DNA of 64,000 bases from Pseudomonadota bacterium (lineage in GTDB: Bacteria > Pseudomonadota > Alphaproteobacteria > Sphingomonadales > Sphingomonadaceae), in assembly GCA_039818985.1 (NCBI GenBank), contig JBCBSU010000001.1:956367-1020366 (forward strand), given 5' to 3'. Of the stretch, positions 18,028 to 26,619 are shown piece by piece (positions within the stretch are counted from its first letter, which is position 1; each line of letters starts with the position of its first letter). Both the position numbers and the translations under genes were made by a program. The notes beneath the pieces are model-generated. The model was given only the letters and a program-made list of their open reading frames with translations. It ran no database searches and had not been told where the DNA came from.

Positions 18028-19365
18028 ATGACTATCAAGAAGATCCTGCTATCCGCTGTGACGCCATTGGCTGCGATCGCCATGACTGTAGCTGCACCTG
18101 TGGCGTCGGCGGATGAACTGCGCGATGCCGTGGTTGCTGACATGCCCTCGCTGATCGCGCTGTATCGCGATCTCCATGCCAATCCGGAGCTCAGCTTTCA
18201 GGAGTTCCGTACCGCCGCCAAGCTGGCCGAGGAAGCGCGGCGGCTCGGCTTTACCGTAACCGAGAAAGTCGGCCGGACCGGGGTGGTTGCCGTTCTGGAA
18301 AATGGCCCCGGACCGGTGGTGATGCTGCGCGCCGATATGGACGGCCTCCCGGTCGAAGAGCAGACCGGGCTGCCCTATGCCTCGACCGTCAAGGCGACCA
18401 CTTCCAAGGGCATCGAAAGCCCGGTGATGCACGCCTGTGGCCATGATACCCATATGACCGCCTGGGTCGGCGCCGCGCGCCAGCTGGCGGCGCGCAAGGA
18501 TCAATGGTCGGGCACGCTGGTGATGATTCTTCAACCCGCCGAGGAGATCGGTTCAGGCGCCAAGGCGATGCTCGAGGACGGCTTGTATGAGCGCTTTCCC
18601 AAGCCGGACTATGTGCTGGGCTTTCATGATGCGGCGCAGATTCCGGCCGGGATGATCGGCTATACACCGGGCTATGCGCTGGCCAATGTCGACAGTGTCA
18701 GTATCAAGGTTAAGGGCATAGGCGGCCATGGTGCCTATCCCGCTACCGCCAAGGATCCTGTGGTACTGGGCAGCCAGATCGTGATGGCGTTGCAGACGCT
18801 GGTCAGCCGCGAGGTCGATCCGCAGGAACCGGCTGTGGTGACGGTCGGCAGCTTCCGCGCCGGGGCCAAGCATAATATCATCTCGGATGAAGCCAATCTG
18901 CTGATCACAGTGCGCAGCTATAGCGATGAAACCCGCAAGATACTGATTGACGGCATTGCGCGTATCGCGCGCGGTCAGGCGATTGCCGCTGGCCTTCCCG
19001 AAGAGCTGATGCCTGAGGTGACGATGGACGACGATTTCACCCCGTCAGTCTATAACAGCCCGGAATTTACCCGCGATGTCGCCAGCCTGTTCAAGGCACG
19101 TTTTGGCGATCGGCGCGTGCTCCAGACTCCGGCGGTGATGGGGGGCGAAGATTTCAGCCAGTTCCGTCGCGCCGATCCGGACAATATCCAGAGTCTGATT
19201 TTCTGGGTCGGCGGTGTATCAGACGAAGACTGGGCGAAAGCCGATGGTGATGCGAGCAAATTGCCGTCGTTGCACAGCCCGTTCTGGGCTCCGGATGCTG
19301 AGAAAGTGGTGGCTACCGCTACCGAGGCGATGACCGCGGCCACGCTGAAACTGATGGCGAAGTAA
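18028..19365 (+). CDS. Secreted M20D amidohydrolase (hippurate-hydrolase type)
   Basis: 445 residues. A signal peptide is clear (ILLSAVTPLAAIAMTVAAPVASA). M20D zinc motifs: LRADMDGLPVEE, HACGHDTHM (His-Asp), QPAEEIGSG (Glu-Glu), and the late GGEDFSQF Glu-Asp. It should hydrolyse N-acyl amino acids or similar amides in the periplasm. The aromatic or acyl group of the substrate cannot be predicted. It is preceded by the REP element and stands alone. The ATG follows GGAGGG. Confidence 0.92.
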   Translation: MTIKKILLSAVTPLAAIAMTVAAPVASADELRDAVVADMPSLIALYRDLHANPELSFQEFRTAAKLAEEARRLGFTVTEKVGRTGVVAVLENGPGPVVMLRADMDGLPVEEQTGLPYASTVKATTSKGIESPVMHACGHDTHMTAWVGAARQLAARKDQWSGTLVMILQPAEEIGSGAKAMLEDGLYERFPKPDYVLGFHDAAQIPAGMIGYTPGYALANVDSVSIKVKGIGGHGAYPATAKDPVVLGSQIVMALQTLVSREVDPQEPAVVTVGSFRAGAKHNIISDEANLLITVRSYSDETRKILIDGIARIARGQAIAAGLPEELMPEVTMDDDFTPSVYNSPEFTRDVASLFKARFGDRRVLQTPAVMGGEDFSQFRRADPDNIQSLIFWVGGVSDEDWAKADGDASKLPSLHSPFWAPDAEKVVATATEAMTAATLKLMAK

Positions 19366-19397
19366 TGGCTTGAGCAGCCTTATTAAAGGTTTGCAGC

Positions 19398-19853
19398 CTA
19401 GATTTTGATTTCGCTGCGATTTGCTTTTTTGAGCGTGACCGGCTCAGGTCCGCCGGTTCCGCCATCGCCCGCTTTACCGCGAGGTCCCTGGTTGAGATTA
19501 TTGTCGACGCTGTTTTCGCCAATTGTCGGTTCCGGATCGGTGTCCGCGCTCTCGCCAAAATCATCGATCGGTGCAGCGCTGAACGGGTCAATGGCAAAGC
19601 CTTCCGCGGCGAACGGGTCGGTATTGATATCGGGATCGGCACCGGTGCCCTCAATATCTTCTGCGCTGGGGCCAGCGGCATTGCTCACAGCGCCGGATGG
19701 CGGAGCGGCAAAGAGCTTTTCGTCGGCAGGTTTGGCTGCTTCAACCGCTGCCGCCGCATTGCCCTTGACCTTGATATCGCTCGACAGATTGTCGGCCATC
19801 AAGGCGATAAGCACCAGAAAGCCTCCGGCAGCGATCAGAACCGATTTGAGCAT
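19398..19853 (-). CDS. Single-pass, acidic Pro/Ala-rich protein of unknown function
   Basis: 151 residues. One helix at 2-19 (LKSVLIAAGGFLVLIALMA) may be a membrane anchor or signal. The rest is low-complexity, rich in Asp, Glu, Ala, Pro and Gly (FDPFSAAP and EPTIGENSVDN style) and ends with a basic tail (LKKANRSEIKI). Likely disordered outside the membrane. The start at MLKSV has AAAGGG upstream. No homologue is recognised. Convergent with the M20 gene. Confidence 0.55.
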   Translation of the reverse strand: MLKSVLIAAGGFLVLIALMADNLSSDIKVKGNAAAAVEAAKPADEKLFAAPPSGAVSNAAGPSAEDIEGTGADPDINTDPFAAEGFAIDPFSAAPIDDFGESADTDPEPTIGENSVDNNLNQGPRGKAGDGGTGGPEPVTLKKANRSEIKI

Positions 19854-19923
19854 ATGATGGTCGCCCTTTGCGATAAAATGGTGGCGTGTGGCCATAGCGC
19901 ATGGGCGTAAACAAACATTAAAA

Positions 19924-19949
19924 CCGCCGGAGCACAGTGGCTCCGGCGG
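19924..19949 (-). terminator. Intrinsic terminator for aceA
   Basis: A perfect 10-base-pair stem (CCGCCGGAGC / GCTCCGGCGG, 6-base loop). On the minus strand it is followed by TTTTAATGTTT. It lies about 93 bases after the aceA stop. Confidence 0.8.
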
Positions 19950-20041
19950 GTGGGGCGAACCCCGGACTTTCCTCCCCAGGAAAGCAGGTCAGACGCGCTG
20001 GCAGTGACCGGTACGGTGTCTGCCAGCGGTCAATCGGGTGA

Positions 20042-21322
20042 TCAGGCAGCGTCCTTCTTGAACTGGTCAGCCTCGGTGCTGTCAGCCAGAGCCGTGGTTG
20101 AGCTCTGACCGCCACCGATGGCGGTGGCAACGGCATCGAAATAGCCGGTGCCGACCTCGCGCTGGTGGCGCGTGGCGGTATAGCCATTGTCTTCAGCACC
20201 GAATTCTGCCTGTTGCAGCTCCGAATAGGCTGCCATGCCGCGATCCTTATAGCCACGGGCCAGCTCGAACATGCCGTAATTGAGCTGGTGGAAGCCGGCC
20301 AGCGTGACGAACTGGAACTTGTAGCCCATGGCACCCAGCTCGCGCTGGAACCTGGCGATGGTGTCCTTGTCGAGATTGGCTTCCCAGTTGAAGCTGGGCG
20401 AGCAGTTATAGGCCATCATCTTGCCCGGATGCGCTTTCTGCACCGCTTCGGCAAAGCGCTTGGCATCGTCGAGATTAGGCTTGGAGGTCTCCCACCACAG
20501 CAGGTCGGCATGTTCGGCGAAAGCGATGCCGCGCTTGATGCAATGGTCGACGCCAGTGCCTTCCTTGAGACGGAAAAAGCCTTCGGGCGTACGCTCGCCG
20601 GTGAGGAATTCGTGGTCGCGCTCATCGACATCCGAGGTGATCAGCTTGGCGCTTTCGGCATCGGTGCGGGCGACGATTACCGTCGCCACACCGCAGATAT
20701 CGGCAGCCATGCGCGCCGCATTGAGGTTGCGGATATGCGCTTGGGTCGGGATCAGCACCTTGCCGCCGAGATGGCCGCATTTCTTTTCCGATGCCAGCTG
20801 ATCCTCGAAATGGACACCGGCAGCGCCCGCTTCGATATAGGCTTTCATGATCTCGAAACAGTTAAGCGGGCCGCCGAAACCGGCTTCGGCATCGGCGACG
20901 ATTGGCGCGAACCAGTCGCGTGTCGCTCCGCCTTCGCTATGCTCGATCTGATCGGCTCGTTGCAATGTACGGTTGATCTTCTTGGCCAGTTCCGGGCCAC
21001 TATTGGCCGGATAGAGCGACTGGTCAGGATACATGGCACCGGCGACATTGGCATCGGCGGCGACCTGCCAGCCGGAGAGATAGATGGCTTTCAGACCGGC
21101 GCGCACCATCTGCATCGCCTGGTTGCCCGACAGCGCGCCGAGCGCGTTGATATAATCCTCGGTGCGGAGCAGGTCCCACAGCTTCTCGGCACCGCGCTTG
21201 GCCAGGGTATATTCGACCGCGACCGAGCCGCGCAGCCGGGCGACATCATCAGCGGAATAGGGACGGTTTATACCATTGAAGCGGCCCGGAACAGCCGGGA
21301 CAAGGGTGTTGAAATCAGTCAT
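20042..21322 (-). CDS. aceA: Isocitrate lyase
   Basis: 426 residues. The isocitrate lyase active-site signature [15 protein letters not shown] (catalytic Cys) is intact. The substrate regions VNALGAL / [10 protein letters not shown] and [10 protein letters not shown] are present, and the ends [20 protein letters not shown] and GTGYFDAV are typical. It splits isocitrate into glyoxylate and succinate, the first step of the glyoxylate bypass for growth on acetate or fatty acids. Malate synthase is not adjacent. The start MTDFNTLVP has AGAAAGG upstream; a longer frame to 21418 would run into the regulatory region. Transcribed away from the RamB/ScfR-type regulator. Confidence 0.97.
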   Translation of the reverse strand: MTDFNTLVPAVPGRFNGINRPYSADDVARLRGSVAVEYTLAKRGAEKLWDLLRTEDYINALGALSGNQAMQMVRAGLKAIYLSGWQVAADANVAGAMYPDQSLYPANSGPELAKKINRTLQRADQIEHSEGGATRDWFAPIVADAEAGFGGPLNCFEIMKAYIEAGAAGVHFEDQLASEKKCGHLGGKVLIPTQAHIRNLNAARMAADICGVATVIVARTDAESAKLITSDVDERDHEFLTGERTPEGFFRLKEGTGVDHCIKRGIAFAEHADLLWWETSKPNLDDAKRFAEAVQKAHPGKMMAYNCSPSFNWEANLDKDTIARFQRELGAMGYKFQFVTLAGFHQLNYGMFELARGYKDRGMAAYSELQQAEFGAEDNGYTATRHQREVGTGYFDAVATAIGGGQSSTTALADSTEADQFKKDAA

Positions 21323-21411
21323 GTTATTTGCCTTTCTGCAGGGAGGAAGACGCCTTTGCGGCGACATCATGGCATTGTCATACGCCGTTGCAGGGCTGTG
21401 TGTCTCTAAAA

Positions 21412-21432
21412 TTGACATGATTTTTCTGTCAA
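21412..21432. promoter_or_regulatory. Palindrome TTGACA-N9-TGTCAA in the aceA/regulator gap
   Basis: A symmetric pair of TTGACA-like boxes 90-110 bases before aceA and about 60-80 before the regulator. Each arm is also a consensus -35 hexamer, one for each direction, so it could be an operator that covers the two promoters. The -10 candidates (TGATAT at 21435-21440 for the regulator; TTAGAG on the other strand) are weak. Confidence 0.4.
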
Positions 21433-21461
21433 AATGATATTTCTTCAGGAATATATTGTAA

Positions 21462-21483
21462 TTTTGTAAATACCATTACAAAA
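21462..21483. promoter_or_regulatory. Palindrome TTTTGTAA-N6-TTACAAAA just before the regulator
   Basis: A perfect 8-base inverted repeat ending seven bases before the regulator's ATG. The spacing covers its ribosome-binding zone, so an autoregulatory site is likely; this is inference. No purine-rich Shine-Dalgarno other than AAAAG is visible here. Confidence 0.5.
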
Positions 21484-21490
21484 GATCAGC

Positions 21491-22909
21491 ATGTCTCAGG
21501 ATAAAGTCTTCGCCGGTGCCGCGCTGCGTCGTCTCCGCCTGTCGCGCAAGCTGACGCAGATCGCCATGGCCGAGGCGTTGGGCATTTCCGCCAGCTATCT
21601 CAACCTGCTCGAACGTAACCAGCGTCCGCTGACCGCCCGGCTGATGCTGGCGCTGAGCGAACGCTTCGATTTCGATCCGCGGCTGCTGCTGGCGGATGAG
21701 CCGGGTGGCGGCGTTGAGGCGATGATGCGTCGGTTCAACGATCCGCAATTTGCCGATCTTGCCATTGATCGCCAGCGCCTGGCCGAATGGGCGGTCAACG
21801 CGCCTGAACTGATGCAGGCCTTTGCCCGGCTGCATGACAGCAGGGCGGTGTCTGGCAATGCCGACGATGCTGGTGATAACAGCCATCCCGCCATCGCGCT
21901 GGTGCGGCGCGAGATAGAAAAATGGCGCAACTATTATGGCGACCTCGATGTTGCGGCCGAGGAAATGGCCGATGAATTGCGGTTGGCCAATAGCGACCTC
22001 TATGCGGCACTGAGCGACAGGCTGCGCAGCCGTCATCAGATCATGGTGCGGGTGTTGCCGGTCGAGGTGCTGCCCGACCATCTTTACCGCCTCGACATGC
22101 ATGCGCGGCAGTTGCAGCTTTCCGAGATGCTCGACACTTCGTCGCGTACTTTTCGTGCGGCCTATATGATTGCCCAGCTTGAGATGCGCGATGCGGTGCA
22201 GGCGCTTGCTGCAGGCGCGGCTTTTGATAATCGCGGTGCCGAACGGCTGTTCCAGCGGCACCTTTACGGCTATATCGCCGCAGCCATCATCATGCCCTAT
22301 GGTCGCTTTCTGCGTGCCTGTGAACAGACCGGCTATGACATTGCCATTCTCCAGCGCCGCTTTGGCGCCGGGCTGGAGGAAATCGCCCACCGGCTGACAA
22401 CATTGCAGCGTGTCGGCCAGCGCGGCCTGCCCTTTTTCATGGTCCGCGTTGACCGGGCAGGGCAGTTTTCCAAGCGCTATAGCGGCGCGAGTGGTGCCAG
22501 TTTTGTGGAAAGCGGTCGCAGCTGCCCGTTATGGCATCTGCACCACAGCTTTGCCCGGCCATCGATCCTGCAGGTGCAGCTGGTCGAAAGCGAGGATGGC
22601 AAACAATGGCTGACCCTGTCGCGTACGGTGAATGGCAATAGCAGCCCGGCACGCGGCAATACGCCGGATATGAACGGCGAGGAACCGGCCTATGCCATCG
22701 GCATCGGCATTGCGGCGGAACATGCGAGTCGGCTGTGCGCGCATTATGCGCGGGTGGCTGAGGCGAGCGGGCCGACTCTCATCGGCCCGGGCTGCCACGG
22801 CTGCCATCGTCCCGACTGCACCCAGCGCGCGACACCGCCAGCAGGTAAAACCTTGTTGTTTGACGATCGTGCCCGCCGTGCGGCACCATTTATCTTTCAT
22901 TCCGAATAG
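21491..22909 (+). CDS. XRE-family regulator of the RamB/ScfR (short-chain fatty acid) type
   Basis: 472 residues. The N-terminal HTH is at about 10-65 (LRRLRLSRKLTQIAMAEALG, then ISASYLNLLERNQRPL). The middle holds a DUF955/IrrE-like segment without its HExxH zinc motif (FRAAYMIAQLEMRDAV), then a DUF2083 C-terminal domain with a conserved Cys set (LIGPGCHGCHRPDCTQRATP). RamB in actinobacteria controls aceA, and this gene is divergent from aceA here, so it probably controls the glyoxylate bypass in response to acetyl- or propionyl-derived signals. The target site is inferred from palindromes in the gap. Confidence 0.88.
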   Translation: MSQDKVFAGAALRRLRLSRKLTQIAMAEALGISASYLNLLERNQRPLTARLMLALSERFDFDPRLLLADEPGGGVEAMMRRFNDPQFADLAIDRQRLAEWAVNAPELMQAFARLHDSRAVSGNADDAGDNSHPAIALVRREIEKWRNYYGDLDVAAEEMADELRLANSDLYAALSDRLRSRHQIMVRVLPVEVLPDHLYRLDMHARQLQLSEMLDTSSRTFRAAYMIAQLEMRDAVQALAAGAAFDNRGAERLFQRHLYGYIAAAIIMPYGRFLRACEQTGYDIAILQRRFGAGLEEIAHRLTTLQRVGQRGLPFFMVRVDRAGQFSKRYSGASGASFVESGRSCPLWHLHHSFARPSILQVQLVESEDGKQWLTLSRTVNGNSSPARGNTPDMNGEEPAYAIGIGIAAEHASRLCAHYARVAEASGPTLIGPGCHGCHRPDCTQRATPPAGKTLLFDDRARRAAPFIFHSE

Positions 22910-23001
22910 GCCTCATAATGACCCGCGATCGCCGATTTCTGCCGCTTTGCCGACTAGTGGCGAGTGAGATCGGCATCGATTCATGCTATCGTTGCAGAGG
23001 T

Positions 23002-23023
23002 GTAAAGTTAATCGACACTTTAC
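23002..23023. promoter_or_regulatory. Inverted repeat upstream of the glycosyltransferase operon
   Basis: Arms GTAAAG and CTTTAC are separated by ten bases, inside the longer stretch GAGGTGTAAAG...CTTTACCTC. It lies 58 bases before the start of the PEP-CTERM-type glycosyltransferase and could bind PrsR or another factor. No clear sigma-54 GG-N10-GC pair is seen, so PrsR dependence of this promoter is not shown. Confidence 0.35.
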
Positions 23024-23080
23024 CTCTTGGCCCTATAGTTTGTTTCGACCCGAGACCATCGAAAGAGTCTGCCCCGATCC

Positions 23081-24469
23081 ATGTTTCGCCTGTTCAAACA
23101 TTATGTGCCGCATGCCGTGGTTCTCATGGGGCTTATCGACTTTGTGCTGTTGCTGATTTCGGCAGAGGCAGCATGGCAGTTCCGTACCGCCCAGCTGGGA
23201 CTTGATGAAGGGCCATTTGCCGATCGCGCGGTTCCGGTATTGAGCTTTGCCATATTGCAGCAGGTGGCGATGATTGCGGTCGGCACCTACGGCACCGATG
23301 CGGTGTTACGACTGCGCTTCGCCATGGCGCGACTGGCCGTGGCGGTGTCGCTCGGGGTGATATTCCTGTCGCTGATGTTCTTCCTGTTGCCGGGCACCAC
23401 TCTGTGGCGCTCGATCCTGCTCTACGCGATGATCATGGCTATTGTGCTGCTGGTCGCGAACCGGCTGATACTGGGCGGGATACTGGGCACCGGTGCGTTT
23501 CGCCGCCGGCTGCTGGTTCTCGGTGCCGGTCGCCGGGCGCAGCGCATCCAGGAACTGGGCGAACGCCCGGATAGCGGCTTTGTTGTTGTCGGCTTTGTCG
23601 GCATGGGCGATGGTGAACATGCCATCACCGAGGCGATCAACCGTTCGGCGATCAACAATCTCGCCAAATATGTCGAGAACCTCAATGTCAGCGAGGTGGT
23701 ATTGGCGCTGGAGGAGCGGCGCAATGCGCTGCCGCTGCAGGATCTGTTGCGGATCAAGACCACCGGCGTCCATGTCAACGATCTGTCGAGCTTTTTCGAG
23801 CGCGAGACCGGGCGTGTCGACCTGGATTCGGTCAACCCCAGCTGGCTGATATTTTCGGACGGCTTTTCATCGGGCCGCTGGCTATCGAGCATCGCCAAGC
23901 GCCTGTTCGACATCATTGCCAGCCTGATATTGCTGGTCATCTTCCTGCCGGTAATCCTGCTGTTCGCGCTGTTGGTGAAGCTCGACAGCAAGGGGCCCGC
24001 CTTTTTCCGACAGGAGCGTGTCGGGCTATACGGGCAGACCTTCAACATCATCAAGCTACGTTCGATGCGTACCGATGCCGAGGGTGATGGCAAGGCGGTC
24101 TGGGCTGAGAAAAACGACCCGCGCATCACCCGGATCGGCCGATTCATCCGGCGGACGCGAATTGACGAGCTACCGCAGGCATGGAGTGTGCTCAAGGGCG
24201 AGATGAGCTTTGTCGGGCCGCGACCGGAACGACCGGAATTCGTTGCTGATCTCGAAACCAAGATGCGCTTCTATGCGGAGCGGCACATGGTCAAGCCGGG
24301 CATTACCGGCTGGGCCCAGATCAACTATCCCTATGGCGCATCGATCGAGGATTCCCGCCACAAGCTTGAATATGATCTGTACTACGCCAAAAACTACACG
24401 CCGTTTCTGGATATATTGATTCTGCTGCAGACGCTGCGTGTGGTGCTCTGGGCCGATGGAGCGCGGTGA
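23081..24469 (+). CDS. XrtA/PEP-CTERM-type sugar transferase (TIGR03013-like)
   Basis: 462 residues. Four N-terminal membrane helices (residues about 10-130) are followed by a Rossmann-like domain (RRRLLVLGAGRRAQRIQEL) and the bacterial sugar transferase domain, beginning KRLFDIIASLILLVIFLPVI and including RQERVGLYGQTFNIIKLRSM, RIDELPQAWSVLKGEMSFVG and PGITGWAQINYPYG. It is the initiating undecaprenyl-phosphate sugar transferase for exopolysaccharide. The type with the extra N-terminal domains sits in XrtA (exosortase) clusters. Its stop overlaps the next start by one base (TGATG). The xrtA gene is not in the window. Confidence 0.92.
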   Translation: MFRLFKHYVPHAVVLMGLIDFVLLLISAEAAWQFRTAQLGLDEGPFADRAVPVLSFAILQQVAMIAVGTYGTDAVLRLRFAMARLAVAVSLGVIFLSLMFFLLPGTTLWRSILLYAMIMAIVLLVANRLILGGILGTGAFRRRLLVLGAGRRAQRIQELGERPDSGFVVVGFVGMGDGEHAITEAINRSAINNLAKYVENLNVSEVVLALEERRNALPLQDLLRIKTTGVHVNDLSSFFERETGRVDLDSVNPSWLIFSDGFSSGRWLSSIAKRLFDIIASLILLVIFLPVILLFALLVKLDSKGPAFFRQERVGLYGQTFNIIKLRSMRTDAEGDGKAVWAEKNDPRITRIGRFIRRTRIDELPQAWSVLKGEMSFVGPRPERPEFVADLETKMRFYAERHMVKPGITGWAQINYPYGASIEDSRHKLEYDLYYAKNYTPFLDILILLQTLRVVLWADGAR

Positions 24470-26619
24470 TGGGGCTGGGTAGTTATCTCGGACTTGCCGG
24501 CTTTTTTGGTCATCTGCTCGCCGCCGCGCTGCATGGCGGCCTGGCGGTGTGGCTCAGCCGCAATATGCGCCAGAACCACTGGCAGCAATTGCCGCTGGTA
24601 TCGGCGCTGGCGCTGCTCAGCTTCTGGGCGCTGACCGTCGCATGGGAAGGGCCCGAAGCATCGATCTCGTTGTTTGTCGAGACGCTGCGCAATGCCGCTC
24701 TGCTGTTCCTGATGTTCCGGTTGCTGCGCTCGGATGACAGCCTGCGTCAGCCGCCGACGGTGACTGCGCTTTATGCGGTTCTGGCGGTGGTGTTGGCCCT
24801 GCAGCCGGTGGTCGATGGTGCAATACTCAGCTTCGATGCGGCCAGCGCGCCGGACCTGCTGTTCTACACCTCCACCATATTGCGGATGATCTTTGCCGTG
24901 GGCGCGCTGGTGCTGGTGCACAATCTCTATTCGATATCGGCACCACAGGCCCGTTTCGCGATCCGCTTGCCGATGGCGGCGCTGGCGACTTTGTGGTTCT
25001 TCGATCTCAACCTTTATGCCGTTGCCTATCTGCTGCGTGAATTGCCTCCCGAGCTGCTGGCGCTGCGCGGGCTTGTTATTGCCGGGCTGATGCCGCTTTT
25101 CGCGCTGGCGGCAAAACGCAATGGCGAATGGAGAATCCAGCTTTCGCGTACCGTTGCTTTCCATTCCTTCTCGCTTTTCGCTATCGGCCTCTATCTCGCC
25201 GCGATGACGCTGGCGGTACAGCTATTGTCCTATCTTGTCGGTGATTATGCCCGGCTGACCCAGGTCAGTTTTGTCTTTGGCGTATCGATCGCGGCGCTGG
25301 TGCTGCTACCGTCGAACAGCTTCCGGGCCTGGTTCAAGGTCAAGATCGCAAAGCATTTCTTCCAGCACCGCTATGATTACCGTTCCGAATGGATGCGCTT
25401 TGCCGATACCATGAGCGCGCGCGAGCAGGACGTTTCGACGCTGCACAGCCGGATTATCCAGGCGGTCGCCGATATCACCGAAAGCGGGGCAGGCCTGTTG
25501 CTGACGCCGGACGAGAGCGGTCGCTTCATGCTGCAGGAACGCTGGAACTGGTCGACCATCGATGTGCCGGCTCCGGCCTGCACCACATCGACGGCCAATT
25601 TCTTTTCCAAATCCGGCTATATCGTCGAACTCGACAAGATACGCGAAGGCGCCGCCGATGCGGTGCAGCGTGAGGCGATTGCCGAGTGGATGATCGAGGA
25701 CAGGAAAATCTGGGTCATCGTACCGTTGATCCATTTCGACCAGCTGGTCGGGCTGGTGATGCTGGCACGACCGCCGCTGAGCCGGACGCTGGACTGGGAA
25801 GATCTCGACATGCTGCGCGTTGTCGGGCGTCAGGCCGCGAGCTATGTTGCCGAGCAGCGCGGGCAGAATGCGCTCCTGGAATCGCGCCAGTTCGAGGATT
25901 TCAACCGCCGGTTTGCTTTTGTCGTGCACGACATCAAGAACATTGTCAGCCAGCTGGCACTGCTGTCACGCAATGCCGAAAAGCATGCCGACAAACCCGC
26001 TTTTCGCAAAGACATGGTCGAAACATTGCAGGGCACGGTGGAGAAGCTCAACGCCACTTTGTCGCGGCTTTCCAATTATCGCACGGCCCGCGACAACGAG
26101 ATCGAACCGGTCGAGACCAAGGCGCTGGTGGAGCATGTTACAACAGTCAAATCGACCCCGGCGCACCGGGTTGATGCGCTGGCGGGTGCACCGATGACGG
26201 TCAGGGCTGATCGCCCGGCACTCGAACAGGTGTTGCTGCATCTGGTGCAGAATGCGCTCGATGCCAGCCGACACAATGCCGAGCCGGTGCTGGTCAAATG
26301 GTTCACGGACGGCATGAACGGCTGTATCGAAGTTGTCGACCACGGCACCGGCATGAGCGCCGATTTCATCCGCACCAGCCTGTTCAAGCCGTTCGTTTCG
26401 ACCAAGGATGGTGGCTTCGGCATCGGTGCTTTCGAAGCGAAATCGCTGGTCGAGGCGATGGATGGCAGCCTGCATGTTGAAAGCCGCGAGGGCATGGGCA
26501 CCCGCATTACCTTGCGGTTGCCACTGGTGATTGGGGAGCAACAGCCAGTGGCACCGGCAAAACAGGTCGGGACAGACACACATTCCGATAAAAAACGCAC
26601 CATAGGAGCAGGTCAGTGA
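24469..26619 (+). CDS. prsK: Sensor histidine kinase of the PrsK type
   Basis: 716 residues from the ATG that overlaps the preceding stop (a GTG one codon earlier is also possible). About eight to ten membrane helices fill residues 1-290, then a GAF-like domain (about 330-460, with SGAGLLLTPDESGRF and DRKIWVIVPLIHFDQLVGLV), an H-box (VVHDIKNIVSQLALLSRNAE) with the HDIKN phosphorylation site, and a HATPase domain (QNALDASRHN, VVDHGTGMS, STKDGGFGIGAFEAKSLVEA). It should phosphorylate PrsR. It is coupled to both neighbours by overlapping codons. Long for a kinase, as in the PEP-CTERM group. Confidence 0.93.
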   Translation: MGLGSYLGLAGFFGHLLAAALHGGLAVWLSRNMRQNHWQQLPLVSALALLSFWALTVAWEGPEASISLFVETLRNAALLFLMFRLLRSDDSLRQPPTVTALYAVLAVVLALQPVVDGAILSFDAASAPDLLFYTSTILRMIFAVGALVLVHNLYSISAPQARFAIRLPMAALATLWFFDLNLYAVAYLLRELPPELLALRGLVIAGLMPLFALAAKRNGEWRIQLSRTVAFHSFSLFAIGLYLAAMTLAVQLLSYLVGDYARLTQVSFVFGVSIAALVLLPSNSFRAWFKVKIAKHFFQHRYDYRSEWMRFADTMSAREQDVSTLHSRIIQAVADITESGAGLLLTPDESGRFMLQERWNWSTIDVPAPACTTSTANFFSKSGYIVELDKIREGAADAVQREAIAEWMIEDRKIWVIVPLIHFDQLVGLVMLARPPLSRTLDWEDLDMLRVVGRQAASYVAEQRGQNALLESRQFEDFNRRFAFVVHDIKNIVSQLALLSRNAEKHADKPAFRKDMVETLQGTVEKLNATLSRLSNYRTARDNEIEPVETKALVEHVTTVKSTPAHRVDALAGAPMTVRADRPALEQVLLHLVQNALDASRHNAEPVLVKWFTDGMNGCIEVVDHGTGMSADFIRTSLFKPFVSTKDGGFGIGAFEAKSLVEAMDGSLHVESREGMGTRITLRLPLVIGEQQPVAPAKQVGTDTHSDKKRTIGAGQ

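Noticed and set aside
20165-21409. Long frame opposite aceA
   Set aside because: Shadow of aceA with no recognisable domain.
23024-23045. Possible sigma-54 promoter before the glycosyltransferase
   Set aside because: TTGGCC is followed by TG rather than GC at the -12 position, so the consensus is not met.
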